Of a stretch of DNA of 64,000 nt, positions 45,082 to 57,200 are shown piece after piece. The notes below the pieces were generated by a model, which saw only the letters and a list, made by a program, of their open reading frames with translations, had not been told where the DNA came from and searched no databases. Origin of the DNA: Hyparrhenia diplandra. Lineage: Eukaryota > Streptophyta > Magnoliopsida > Poales > Poaceae. Both the position numbers and the translations under genes were made by a program. Each line of letters starts with the position of its first letter. The stretch's first letter is position 1. The stretch covers positions 958,307 to 1,022,306 of the forward strand of contig JADLZK010012646.1 of assembly GCA_015847255.1 (NCBI GenBank), in the 5' to 3' direction.

Positions 45082-46694
45082 GTTTTTTTTTTTTTTTTTT
45101 TTTTGAGATCGGGGATATAACCTGTTTTTCATTAAACATAGTGAATTTCAAGTCAGCTATGTGAGAACCTTCATAGCGTTGGTTACAGATCACTAAGATA
45201 TTATTAGGAAATAACCCGGAATACACATAAGAAAAAAAAGATACAAAGAGAGAGCGATCACTCTCAACACCGACCTATAGTTGTGGCGGCAAAGCATCCG
45301 CCAATGAACCAACGAACAACCATCACTGAAAGTGGCTCAACGGCTGCCCAAGAGGACGCCAACGACATGGCGGTAAAGCATCCGTCAACGAACCAACCAG
45401 CAGGGCATCAATCTCAGCCGGCTCAACGGCTACCCAAGAGGAGGCCGACCACACGGCGACAAAGCACCCGCCAACGAACTAGTGATAAACGAGCGGATAG
45501 GTCATGAGCTACAAGACAAACCAAAGCGAGTGGGAATGAAGTGCAACGAGCACATAGAGGGACTCCCCGAGGAGGCGAAGGCGCATGCATGGTTCTTTAG
45601 CGACGCCTTCAGCCGGGGAAGGGGAGGACGCCCAAATGGACGCTTCATCGCTGGCCTTGGAGACATCTAAGGCAAGGATTTCGCCTAGAAGGCAGGAATG
45701 GGCTCAAGCCGACGACACCGAAGGCCGACGAAAGAGATGCTCGGCGTCGCCTTCGGGGAAGGACACGACGCCAAAGGTGTCGTCAACGCCGCCCAAGAGG
45801 ATGGGTTTTCACCCGCATCTCCCCGGAGGTGAAGGAGATGACCGCACCACCCACCCCACCACCACGGTTGTGTAGGTGCAACACCGCGGACGTAGCCAAC
45901 AACGCCACCACGACGACAATCGGGCGGCGCCCGAACAAGCCATCACCAACTACGCCACCACAACAAGCAACCAAGATCACCGCAGAAAGCGCAGACAAAC
46001 CTAGGACGCCGCCACCACCACCGGACTTTTGAGGAGCCAGCTGCATCCCGCATACCACCACCATGCCACAAAGAGCGTGTGGGGGGAGTAGCTCCACCTA
46101 AGCACCACCCACACCACACGCCAGTAAATGGAGGCTTCAGCACGGCAATGCCCGAAGGGACGAGGGAGCGCAAATCCGTCCGTGTGTCGCTAGATACATT
46201 GCCTAGAGGGAGCAAATCCGACCCCTCGCCCTTAGCCGCCGTTGATGTGTCACCGCGAGACCGAACCCCCGGGCGGGCCGTCGCCATTAGCCGTCATTGA
46301 CAAAGAACCCCGGGGACAAATGCGGACCCGCCACGGGGGCAACCGGCCAGGGAGGGGGATTCGACACCAACCGGGAGGGCGGCGTGGGTAGCAGCGGTGG
46401 CAATGATGGCGGCAGTGCGGCGCGGCGGGGGGAAGGAGGGAGAGAGACCGAGAGCCGAAACTTAGGGTTTTACCCTTCATTATTTTTCGATTGATTCAAC
46501 TGATTACAAGTCCTTTGTATTTATAGTCCGAGGAAGACTTGTGTCTAAAGAAATCCCCGATTTCATTTCCTATTTTATTTCCTAAATAACTATTATTTTA
46601 ATAGCGAAGCAGACGCGACGATGACGGGACGGCGGCGGCGGCCACCTCGAACTGCCTCCTTGCGCCGTGGCCCATGGGCCCATGTGCTGTGACA
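45082..46694 (-). mobile_element. Composite minus-strand retroelement remnant
   Basis: Read on the minus strand, an LTR-like start TGTCACAGCACATGGGCC at 46694 and a TATA box ACTATAAATACAAAGG near 46527 resemble the LTR layout of the elements at 6519 and 31329. A GC-rich leader follows. At the other end, a 23-T run (45082-45104) with ATATAACCTGTTTTTCATT looks like a LINE poly-A tail. Probably two elements are juxtaposed. The junction is not located. About three diverged 80-bp units (GGCAAAGCATCCG) lie at 45283-45480. Confidence 0.45.
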
Positions 46695-47418
46695 AGCTAA
46701 CTTATATTTTTATTAGTCCATAATTAGGTACACAGTACATCTAGTTGTAGTATATTGTATAGTGTAAAATCAAAAGTTGTTGTTTGTTATTTTTTTTTTC
46801 CTTTGGAAATCAGCCCATAGCCAGCGTCACCAAATGCGCCATTGATCGGCCTCGAGGTCCACCCCGCCCTGCACCTTTTTCTGTCGGATTGTCTTACTTG
46901 CCGTCGTTGACGTACGCCTCTCGATCTCGTCTCGAACGAGCCAACATACCCCACGTGAGCGATTCACAAACAGAGAGTGATGAGAGAGGAATAGATCATA
47001 ATATGGAGCTGGGCAGAGAGACGAACATGCATATATGCTTCTCTTTAATTAACTCCTCGCTCAGTTCGTATTCAGTAAATTGAGTCCCTATTTTCACCAT
47101 TACAACTCAGGTACATAAGGCCTTCTGTAGTGTGTTGCCAGTGAAACTAAAAAGGGGGAGAGAAGGCTTGAGAGCTGCTCTAAACACTACAACGGGTGGT
47201 TCTAACTTTGAGCGAAGCCAAGAGCGACGTGGCCACTACAACGTGTAGTTCCTGTTCAGAAGAGTAGTGATTCTGTACAGTGTAGAGTGGGTGTGCTTAA
47301 GCAGCTGTATCATTGGTTTTGTGCCCTGATCGATCTGACTGTGATCCAATAGATTGATTGGTTGATTATACTGGGTTAGGGGTGGTGTGGTAAGTGGACC
47401 GAGCATGTCTGCATCTTG
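46695..47418. other. Intergenic, no gene seen
   Basis: Ordinary AT-rich DNA. The small plus ORF 46784-47083 has no recognisable motif. Confidence 0.5.
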
Positions 47419-47686
47419 GGCCTTGTTTAGATTGCTAAAATTTCTAACCTTTTTCTCACTTTCTCCATCACATCACATTAAATACATCAAAAGACATATG
47501 TTTGGAGTATTAAATGTAGGTAAAATAATAACTAATTACACAATTTAGATGTACATCATGAGAGGCGATTCTTTTGAGCCTAGTTACTCCATGATAAGAT
47601 GATATTTACCATTAACAAACGAAATGTGCTTCACGATTAATACGATGTGACATACGGTTATAAATTTTAGCAATCTAAACAAGGCC
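47419..47686. mobile_element. MITE, CCTTGTTTAGAT family, TTG duplication
   Basis: A near-perfect 25-bp inverted repeat, starting GGCCTTGTTTAGATTGC and ending GCAATCTAAACAAGGCC, with TTG on both sides (47416-47418, 47687-47689). Length is 268 bp. This is the best-preserved member of the family seen at 18110, 22140 and (half) 14560-14632. Confidence 0.9.
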
Positions 47687-47689
47687 TTG

Positions 47690-48661
47690 CTTGTTTGTGA
47701 TTTAGTAAATGGGATGGTACAAATCTGTGCATCGGTCCCCAACAATTGCGTCATTCGGAAGCCATCGCAAGTGAAACTGTGCTAGCAGTCGTCGCTGCCA
47801 TTTTTTTTCAAAGAGTCGTCGTTGCCATCGATGCTGGCTGACTCACTGAGCCGTATGTAGTATATATGTTATATGCATCGGATTAAGTGTAGTATATATG
47901 TATATGCATCTTGTATATATCTTATATATATCATTATCATTAATTAATCGCATGGCAGGATCGGATCGGACAAACGTCGTCGATGGCTGGTTGGCCGGCC
48001 TGCTGGACCCTGTTGCTGCCAGCCACACCAGCTAGCACACGACGACTGAGCCAGTCTACGTGGCACGGGCTGCTCCGCGAGCTCATGAGATCCGGCGGCT
48101 AGGAAGCAGCTGCAGTCGTCGTCACGGCCACGTAGACGGACTAACGACCGGTCACCTGTACCCTTGGAACAGACAACGGAGTGGTTGGTGGCGGTGGCTG
48201 TGGTTGTGCCCTCTTCTGCCTGCTGCCAGCAGTAGTGGCCAGGCATGCGCTTTTACCAGTCGTGTATTACGTGGAAAAGCCTGAGACAATATATGCAAGT
48301 TCACGAGTGCAAACTGCTTACGTGCTTCCCTCGCCGCCACAAGACCTTTTATTACAGTCCAACTGACCTCTTATTAAATATATTTTGAAGTAAAAATTAT
48401 TGCCTGTCCTACCCTCTTTACCAACACAAGTCCGCACAGCCATGTGTGACTAGCTAGATTCTAAGTTTGACTAGCTAAGCTATAGGTTCATAAAGTAAAT
48501 AGTATTGTCACTTTTAAATAGGTTTGTTGTAGCAAAAGTATTCAGTATTCTATGATTAATCTACCTAATAATATATATAGTAACATGTGTACAGCAACAC
48601 AACGTTAGAATTCTACAAGGACGTTTTGGTTGCCTACTCAGCCAAGTTCACGAGTCTCCCT
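47690..48661. other. Intergenic, no gene seen
   Basis: ORFs at 47944-48366 overlap on both strands without domains. Runs of ATATGTATATGC near 47860-47910 are simple sequence. Confidence 0.5.
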
Positions 48662-48779
48662 CACTACAGGAATCCAGCGCTTTGCGAAAGTGCTCGCCGC
48701 TTTTCGGCAAAGCCCCTTTGCACGGCGGCAAAGGCTTTGCGAGAATGCCGCCCGGGTAATGAACGGAGATAAATTTTAG

Positions 48780-49020
48780 GGAGGGCCAGCCCTCCACACA
48801 AATGTTTCTGAGGTTCAAAAATCTAACAATTTGTGGGGTATATTTCAAGTATATACTAGTTAGTCATGACTAATAATTAATTACGCATGCAGTAGCAATA
48901 CATAAAATAGAAAATATGAGAATCGGTTTAAAAGAAGTGGTCAATATATCTACTAATTACAAAGGGATATTAAATTTTTTCCGGCATTGAGGGGCCATGG
49001 CCTGCCCGCCAGCCGCCCCC
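48780..49020. repeat. Direct repeat, left copy (partner 52100-52340)
   Basis: About 230 bp starting CCCTCCACACAAATGTTT, through AGTTAGTCATGACTAATAAT, to GGGGCCATGGCCTGCC. It is highly similar to 52103-52335. The pair brackets the gene-like cargo, as the terminal repeats of a TRIM-like element would, but no clean TG...CA edges or target duplication could be defined. Confidence 0.75.
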
Positions 49021-49489
49021 AAGTTAGCCGATCCGCAGCCCGGCCGGTGCCGCGCCGCTGAACCAACATGGGGTCGCCCGGCGAGGCGCGCATCTGGCGA
49101 GGCGGTTCGCCAGAGGGCGGTCTTTGCGGGCGCCCTGGTTTGGCCATGGGCGGATGGCGCTTGTCGGTCTTTGGCGGTAGCGTCGGCCGGCGGCATCTTC
49201 ACGGGCACCCGCGGACCTGCGGTCCCGCCTAGGCTTCTTCACCTTCAACCTCACCTACATGCTCTCCTCTACCACCGGGCTGCGTGTTCCTCCACAGCGC
49301 GCATCACGGGGAGGGGAGACCTCGGGCGCCCTACGGGTCTCCCACGTGGCCTCCAAGCGCCGCCGTGTTCTGCCCTTCCTCTTCCCCGCCGCCCGGCGCT
49401 TTGTCTGGCGCCTGTAATCGCTCGTGGGCTTCGGGCGCTGAGCCCGCCACGTTCGCCTGCCGGCTGCGTCGCCGCGGCTCGTCATGCTC
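49020..49489 (+). pseudogene. Captured gene-like fragment, left half
   Basis: GC-rich, coding-textured DNA, including GFFTFNLTYMLSSTTGL near 49230. The frame is broken by stops near 49415 and 49440. It continues after the solo LTR at 51782: removing that insertion and one ACCGC joins the two halves without a gap. The family is not recognised. Confidence 0.4.
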
Positions 49490-49494
49490 ACCGC

Positions 49495-51776
49495 TGAAAG
49501 GTCCCTTGTGGTTTTTGGTAATTGAGTGTCAACATTAGGTGAACTAATATGTGTGATTGAGATTATACACAGGAGATTAGTTCGTATATGATGGTGCAAT
49601 AAAGGAGCTTATTGCATATGAAACATGACATGGAGTCATGTGACCAAGGTGGTGAAGATCAAGACGAGGCTTGGCTTGATGGACCGGTTGCAAGTGTGAA
49701 GAGCAAGTCGAGGGACTTGGCGCCGAAGGACCGACTTAACGGTGAAGAGCAAGTAAGGTCAAGATCGATGGACCAAGAAGGTCATGTGATGATATGAAAT
49801 GGATCATATCATTCTTGATCGTGTTGGTGCATTGGTTGCATCGGCACTTGAAGATGGAGCGAAATGGAAATGCACAAGGCAAAGGTATAACCTATAGGGC
49901 ATTTCATTTCGCCGGTCATTGGAGCTTAGAGAAGTTTATGACCGGGTTTAGGATAGATGGCCGTACTATCAAGAGGGGCAAACTTGTTTGCATATCGGTC
50001 ATCTAGTGCCACTTGTGCGATCTAACTTTGCGACGTGTTAGGATCGAGTGGCGTGCTAAGAGCTAACCCGGCCTTTGAAATGATTGTGAAAATGCTAACA
50101 CACTTGCACATGGTGATGTACACTTGGTGGTGTTGGCACATTTACAAAGGCGGCGGTGATTGCGAGGGGATGAGTTGGGTTTGGGAACCGCTCATCCGTG
50201 GGATTCGGCGCTTTAGCGAAAATGAGATGCATATTTTCTATTGCGCCGGATGCAAGTTGGTGGTGAAAACATGCTATCCCTCGTACTCAAGTTTGGTATA
50301 CTTGATGGGTAGCATGTCGAAGCCGAAGGTGTCGGTGTTTCGGTGAAGTTTTTATTTGGAAAATGGTGGCCGGACGCACCGACCCGAGCTATCGCGTTGC
50401 CGACCGGGCCTTCCGGTGGGTGCGCGTCGCGTAGAGCCCCGCAGCAGCCGGATTTCGCGGGGACGCGAGGACGGACGACTGGACCGAAGCTTCCGGTCTT
50501 TCGAATCGAAGCGCCGACCAACGCATGGAGGTGGGTGCCACCGTGGGCCCGGCGTGTCGGTGGTGACGGACTCTGATGGATCGGACTCACGACCGGGACT
50601 TCGGCCGGTGAGTCCGGCCGGTGCATCCGGTCGGCGCTGTAAGCACCCCAACGGCTCTATTTTGGCTTGTGGCTATAAATAGATGGGGTGGCCGCCTTTG
50701 GTCGGTTGCTAAGCACATTCTAGCCTTGGTGGCTTGTATTGTGGTGCTTGAGAGCCCTCCCACTCACATATGCTTGATATCGTTCATCCAATTGAGTGAG
50801 AGATCGAGTTCTAGTGCGTTGCGTTGAGAGATCGCATTCGTGGCACTAGGTGTTCGTGTTGCAAGCCGGTGTGCTTGTTTCTCTTGGAGGTTGCCACCTC
50901 CTAGACGGCTTTGGTGGCAAGAGACTTCGTGAAGCACGCAAAAGAAGATTGTACGGTGCTCAGAAGAAGAGATTGTGAGAGGTTCGTGCTCACCTCGCTG
51001 GGGATCGTGAAGAGCAACCCTAGTGGAGCGTGTCATTGAGCTACCACACTTGTGTGTGGGTTCACACGGTACCCTCGAGGGATTGGCTAGAGGACTCACA
51101 CCGTGTGAGGGACTTGATCGAGCTCCCACCGTGGGATTTGGCACTGGCCATTAAGCTTGAGGATCATCGGGTGATTCGCCAAAACCGTGGAACCACTAAG
51201 GTGTTGGTCGACACAACGAGGAGTAGGGGAAGTTGGCAAGCTTCCCGAGACCTCGGTAAAAAATCACCGGTGTCATCTTGTGTCCACACTTCGCGGTGGT
51301 TTGCAATCTCTTTGTCTCAAGCTTTGTTATTACATTCATATATATATTGTGCTTATGCTTGAGTAGTGTAGTTGTAACTATCTAGCTTGTTTAGTTACTT
51401 TGCTTAGCTTTGTGTAGCTAGGTAATTTGAGCCTTTGGGTTAGGCGTGTGTTGCCTTGTCCATTGTGCATTTAGTGAGCTTAGGGGCTTTGTGCTTTTGC
51501 TTACTAGAATTGTGTAGGAGCTCACCCGTGCTTAAAGTACTAGTGCTTAGGTTTGTGTGACCTTGCATTAGAATTGATTAGGAGCTCAAGCTAGGCTTGT
51601 CACCTCACTCTTCTTGTGTAGGATCTTTTGTGAGGTGATTTCGAGTTTTAGTTAGAGGGGTGAAGTCTTGGCTAGACCGATAAGTTTTATTCCGCATTTG
51701 TTTTGGTTAGCCATCGCAATTAGTTTTTTAAAAGGGACTATTCAACCCCCCCTCTAGTCCCCATCTCGACCCTTCA
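49495..51776 (+). mobile_element. Solo LTR, 2.28 kb, ACCGC duplication
   Basis: Begins TGAAAGGTCCC and ends TCGACCCTTCA, near-inverse termini of TG...CA type. A perfect 5-bp target duplication, ACCGC, flanks it (49490-49494, 51777-51781). A promoter GGCTATAAATAGATGG lies at 50671. No internal retroelement genes, PBS or second copy occur, so this is a solo LTR. The ORFs within it (for example 50035-50346) have no family resemblance. It is the youngest layer of this nest. Confidence 0.85.
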
Positions 51777-51781
51777 ACCGC

Positions 51782-52100
51782 CAACTCCTTCGCCTTCGCC
51801 GCCCGGTGGCGGTGGCGCCCAACTACATCGTCGGCAACTCCGTCGTCGCGGGGCTCATCGGCCGCTTCTTCCTCTTCTCTCGGCTGGCCGTGGCCGCCAG
51901 GGGACATCCTGCGCCATCGGGTGTTCATGGACTACGCTAGCCTCTTCAAGTACCCGCTCGAGGCCCCGGTGGTGAACGAGTACAGCCGACGCACGCGCCG
52001 CCGGGGAATGCCTCGCCTCGGCCGGCTCAACCCTCGCGTGCTCGATGGCGCTGGCCGCCTGCTGGCGCTAGGGATGCGGAGGGCATGCGGTGGAGCAACT
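51782..52100 (+). pseudogene. Captured gene-like fragment, right half
   Basis: Continues the left fragment, with VAPNYIVGNSVVAGLIGRFF near 51815 and, after a shift, VFMDYASLFKYPLEAPVVNE near 51922, then an arginine-rich tail. The hydrophobic segment could be membrane-spanning. I do not recognise the parent gene. No complete frame survives. Confidence 0.4.
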
Positions 52101-52102
52101 CG

Positions 52103-52335
52103 GGCGCCAACCCTCCACACAAATGTTTACAGGTTCAAAAAATCTAACAATTTGTCGATATATTTCAAGTATATACTAGTTAGTCATGACTAATAATTAA
52201 TTACGCATGCAAAGAGCAATACATAAAATAGAAAATATGAGAATACAGTTTAAAGAAGTGGTCAATATATCTACTAATTACAAAGGGGTATTAAATTTTT
52301 TTCCAAGATTGAGGGGGCCATGGCCTGCCGCCCCC
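52103..52335. repeat. Direct repeat, right copy
   Basis: Right-hand partner of 48780-49020, with the same order of words (CCCTCCACACAAATGTTT ... GGCCATGGCCTGCCG). CACTA subterminal sequence resumes immediately after it. Confidence 0.75.
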
Positions 52336-52590
52336 CTCAGTTCCGGCTTATCGAGTGCGCGACTCGGCAAAGCGCACTCGGCAAAGAAATCGTCGGCAAA
52401 GCATTCTTTACCGAGTGCCGGTATCGGGCACTCGGCAAAGGCTTTGCCGAAAGTGCCAAAAAACACTCGGCAAAGAGAAAAGTCGAAAATAACCAAAAAA
52501 TAGCAATTTTTTTTCGAGAGGCCGCCACCGACCCGGCCTACCACTTGCTCTCACCATGGTTTTTTTTCCAAGTTTTTTCGACACTTTGCG

Positions 52591-52659
52591 GCCGGTGGGA
52601 TTCGAACCCACAACCTCTCCCTCGCGTGTCTCTTGCCTTACCCATCGCACTACACCGGC
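52591..52659 (-). other. tRNA-like sequence inside large CACTA
   Basis: On the minus strand GCCGGTG at one end pairs with CACCGGC at the other, a 7-bp acceptor-like stem. An A-box-like TAGTGCGATGGGTAAGG and a perfect B box GGTTCGAATCC in a T-arm (GTGGG-TTCGAAT-CCCAC) follow. Total length is 69 nt. The middle (ACACGCGAGGGAGAGG) does not form a convincing 5-bp anticodon stem with a 7-nt loop, so I do not call a tRNA. The same block occurs in the small CACTA. Confidence 0.55.
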
Positions 52660-53682
52660 ATGCGCACTACATCTGTCACTTGTGTCTAGATTCCGTATTA
52701 GCTCCTCATATATTATACTAAATCGAGAGTAAATTGCTTGTTTGAGGTCCTAAACGATTTTAAATCAAAAAGTTGTCAACTATAAAGTTTCACAACTTTT
52801 CAAGATCTACAATTTCTATTTAGGAAGTTTTTGCATCCGAGGTCGTTTGAAATATTTGAAAACAGGATTTGTCGAGTGCCTAAAAAAGACACTCGTTAAA
52901 GAGCCTCTTTGCCGAAAGTGTAAAAAAAACACTCGGGAAACAAAGGTTTTTCAAACCAGGTTTTGAGGCCCCAAACGAGCTTAAATAAAAAGTTGTCAAC
53001 TACAAAGTTTCATAACTTTTTGAGATCTACACTTTTCATTTAGGAAGTTTTTCCATCCGAGGTCATTTGAAAAATTCAAATTTTAAATTTGAGAGCGCTT
53101 TTAGACCTAGTTTTGCATGATAAGATGAATTGAAATCAAAAAGTTTTGTACTATAAAGATTCATATCTTTTTGGAGACTTACAAAGTTTACTTTGTTCAT
53201 TTATTCATTTGACAAAATGTTAGTAAAATTGTTCTTAAATCTTATTAATCTCTCTCATAGTTTCCTAGACTATGAGAGGATATGAAAAGAGATGTAAGTT
53301 TTGTGAACAACGTTATTGATGCTTTGTCAAATGAAGTAATGATCAAAATAAACTTTGTAGAGCTTGAGAAGTTATGAAAACTTTGTAATTGAAAACTTTT
53401 TATTTAAGCTCGTTTAGGGCCTCAAAAAACGATTTGAAAACATGCTTTGCCGAGTGTCAAAAAAGACATTTCGAAAAGAGCTTTTTTGCCGAAAGTGCCA
53501 AAGCCTTTTTGGTACTCGGCAAAGATTGACACTGGTAAAGAAGATCTTTGCCGAGTGTTTTTTTCTTTGTCGTGTTTTTTATTTGGCACTTGGCAAGAAA
53601 GGCTCTTCTTTGCCGAGTGTCCGAAAAAAAAAAACACTAGGCAAAGAGGTTGACACTGCAAAGCGAGATTCCTGTAGTGCCT

Positions 53683-54269
53683 CCCCTCATGTGCCAGCAG
53701 TAGCACGCAAGGTGAAAATTAACTAGCACAGCTGCACAGGCATGATACGACGTAATTTTGTCGGTCCATCAGCAATCTTGTAAGCACATGCGTAGGTACC
53801 TCCAGATCCAGATTCTTGTTGGATAGCTCGGCAGATGCTCGCCTTTTCCATAGAATCGTCCCAAAACAACCAAACGTCCGGCACCTAGCTATGTCTCTAT
53901 ATACTGACATCTTGAAAATTAATTTAACTGACACACGTAGTACAATGATTCAACCGCCGCCTCCTAATTCAGAGGATCTCGTCTTCTCAGCTACCCAACA
54001 CGTGATCGAATCGATGTGCCCCCAGCTACTACCTTGCTCCTTCTCTACCTACACACAAATATCTTCTCTCTATATAATCACAACTAGCTTCCCTCATCTT
54101 CACTTCTCTATATATAATCACAACTAGCTAGCTTCCCTCATCTCGAAAACTCGATCGTCTTCCCCAACCATTACCTCCCTTCTTGTCTCCTCATCAACCC
54201 ATCCTCCATCGATCAAGAACACACACACACACAAGCCGTCGTGGACGTGCCGGCCAGCCGATTGACGGC
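53683..54269 (+). promoter_or_regulatory. Promoter and 5' leader of the MATE gene
   Basis: A TATA-containing block, CTATATAATCACAACTAGC followed by TTCCCTCATC, occurs at 54069-54098 and again at 54108-54143. The second copy has an extra TAGC. Both lie 120-200 bp ahead of the ATG at 54270. A pyrimidine-rich leader and a CACACACACACA run (54221) follow. Either TATA could set the transcript start. Confidence 0.55.
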
Positions 54270-57200
54270 ATGGACAACAAGAGCACTAGCGGCGCCGGAG
54301 ATACGTTGGAGGAGGCGAAGGTGCCTCTGCTGCAACCACGGGCAGCAGCATCAGAAGCGGTGGTGCCAGAGGACCACCACCAACAACCACCACAACCACG
54401 CCCACCATGGAGGAGTAGGAGGAGGAGACGGCGCCAAGACGGCGGCGGAGGAGGAGGAGGACAGGGCGGCGTTGGCAGCAGCGGAGGCGTCATGGTCGTC
54501 GCTGCCGCTGCGTCGGCGCGCGTGGGAGGAGAACCAGAAGCTGTGGGTGGTTGCTGGCCCGTCCATCTTCACGCGCTTCGCCTCGTTCGGCGTCACCGTC
54601 ATCAGCCAGGCCTTCATCGGACACATCGGCGCCACCGAGCTCGCCGCCTACGCTCTCGTCTCCACCGTCCTCATGAGGTTCAGCAACGGCATCCTGGTAT
54701 ATATTCTATCTACTGTTGCTTCTTCTACTTCATCAACACAAACAACAAGCTGTAAATCAACTCCATGGGATTAGGAACGGAACTACTACGGCATATGCAT
54801 GTATGATTCTAGATGCAAATTAGAAAGAGAGAGACGAAAAAGGTTCAGCTGCAATCGCTGCGAAACAACTAGATTCACGCGTGTAGCCAAAACCAAGGCC
54901 TCTGTCCCAGGTCCGTCGTCTCGTCCCTCCTGTTTCGAGTTCGTTAGCCGCCAGCGTTTTCTTTCATCCCCACTTGCAGCGTCAGTACGTAGGTGGACAA
55001 GGACCAGAACACCGAGACAAAGCACATTTTCTAGGCACGAGCGGCCATTACCCGCAAGTGATCGATGACCACACACACTGAGTGCGATGTAATCATGAAC
55101 AAGAGGAGCATTGTAATCATGTCTTGCTAAAAAACACTCAAGAAAAGGCCCTGCAAACCACTATACCCATTATAGATTATTTTACATTTATTTCGAGCAA
55201 ATTATATATTAATTTACATGCACCAACAGTAGCCTTTGATTGAGGTTAAGTACAAATCCAACGGTATCGTGGTCCATGCCCGTGAGCAGCATTGAATTCA
55301 AAGATGGATCCGTATTCTCCGGCCCACAGTTAAATTCGAATAAAGTTTGCCACCAACTCGACCGAACAAGCTCGAAAAAAAAAGGCACTACAGACAGATG
55401 ATGAAAGATTCAGTGGGGCTCGGCTCATGTTCTTCCACGTGCACTGCAGAGATGATATAATACCCACAGTTACCATCATTCGAATAAAACTTTGCCACCA
55501 CCAGCTCCGCATCGATCGCAACAGCTTCGTGTTCCATTTCCTCTGTTCTTCATCTTCTTCTTCCTTCCCGGCCTCTTGGCGGGCGTCGGCCAAGAAAATG
55601 GCCGAGGCGTCCACTTCAACCAGTCACCGTCGCTGATTGATTCTCAAGTCAGTCGTCCATTGTGCCGACAAAGTCATGGTAGAAAAATGCGTGTGCGATG
55701 TACAAACCTCCTGCGGGCAAATTGTTAGACTTCAACTCTTGACCGCCACAAAACTTCTCCCTCTTTTTCTCTCTCCATGTCACCATCGTCGACCAAAAAG
55801 CAACCTGCAAAACCACAATTAGCTGCACAAATTAAACACCATCATCATAATTAGCAGCTCAAAATAACATCATCTCAATAGGATACAAATGTACCATTTT
55901 CCAACCAATGTAAACAACACTATTATTTGCTTCAGTAACTAACTAACTAACTAACCGTGATGACGATGAACCCCACTGAATGCAGCTGGGCATGGCGAGC
56001 GCGCTGGAGACGCTGTGCGGGCAATCCCACGGCGCGAAGCAGTACCACATGCTGGGGATCTACCTGCAGCGTTCCTGGATCATCCTCTTCGCGTGCTCGG
56101 TCGTGCTTCTCCCGGTCTACCTCTTCACGGAGCCGCTGCTGGTGGCGCTGGGGCAGGACCCGGAGATCTCGGCGGTGGCGGGGACCATCTCGCTGTGGTA
56201 CATCCCCGTCATGTTCTCCTACGTCTGGGCCTTCACGCTGCAGATGTACCTCCAGGCGCAGAGCAAGAACATGATCATCACCTACCTCGCCGTGCTCAAC
56301 CTCGGCCTCCACCTCGGCCTGTCCTGGCTCATGGCCGTCAAGCTCCAGCTCGGACTCGCCGGGTCATGGGGTCCATGGTCATCGCCATGTGGATCCCCGT
56401 GTTTGGCCAGCTCGCCTTCGTCTTCTTTGGTGGTTGCCCTCTCACGTGGACCGGCTTCTCGTCTGCTGCGTTTGCTGACCTTGGTTCCATCATCAAGCTC
56501 TCACTATCTTCTGGTGTCATGCTCTGGTAAGCCTGCATTAATGTTTCAGTATGCACATACAGTTTTCATTCAGATAAGAAGAACACTCTGGATGACAGAA
56601 TAACACTATGCATGCATCCACATCATATATAGTCTTTTTTTTTTCTGGAACTATCAAGATTCCCGTGATATAATAATATTACATACATTCAATCAATGCT
56701 CTCCTTTGCCGTTTCAGTTTGGAATTGTGGTACAACACCATATTGGTGCTCCTCACAGGATACATGAAGAATGCAGAGATTGCACTTGATGCCCTTTCGA
56801 TATGGTAATGTTCAGATCACTCTGCACTTTACTTGGTAGCTGTTATTCCCACCTTAGTCTTTCCACCATAATTGGTGTTGCATGTCATTGTACTGGTCAT
56901 GTTATTCCCTTTGTGGGTCACAACCAGCATAACTAAGGGGTGCTGTACCTGTTCATTAAATGTGCAGCCTTAATATCAACGGTTGGGAGATGATGGTTTC
57001 TATCGGCTTTTTGGCCGCAGCAGGGTAATTACCTTAGCTCTAGCTTTTTATTCATCTATGTCAACTTTCCACAATTTCAAAGTTAACGCTATGTATCTTC
57101 AGAGTGCGAGTGGCAAATGAGCTTGGAGCTGGAAGCGCAAGAAGGGCCAAGTTTGCGATTTACAATGTCGTCATCACTTCTTTCTCGATCGGATTTGTGT

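Larger units (their letters stand above)
48662..53679. mobile_element. Large CACTA element with nested cargo, 5.0 kb
   Basis: Starts CACTACAGGAATCCAGCGC and ends GAGATTCCTGTAGTG, with the target duplication CCT at 48659-48661 and 53680-53682. Subterminal TTTGCCGAGTG-type repeats occupy 48680-48750 and 52350-52480 and recur at 53440-53650. It is the same family as the 824-bp element at 20880. No TNP1/TNP2-type transposase is recognised. The segment from about 48752 to 52345 is foreign: a pair of direct repeats bracketing GC-rich gene-like DNA, split by a solo LTR. Confidence 0.9.

Noticed and set aside
49255..49599. Minus ORF of 114 residues spanning the solo LTR junction
   Set aside because: It crosses a proven insertion boundary (ACCGC duplication at 49490), so it is fortuitous.
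52591..52659. A genuine tRNA gene
   Set aside because: The T-arm, B box and acceptor-like stem are good, but the anticodon arm does not form, and a degraded version occurs at the same place in a second CACTA element. It is better treated as a tRNA-like transposon feature.
55427..55728. Small ORFs in MATE intron 1, one with a signal-peptide-like start (LFFIFFFLPGLLAG)
   Set aside because: The interval lies inside an intron whose splice junctions restore the MATE frame exactly. The hydrophobic run comes from a TTC-rich simple sequence.
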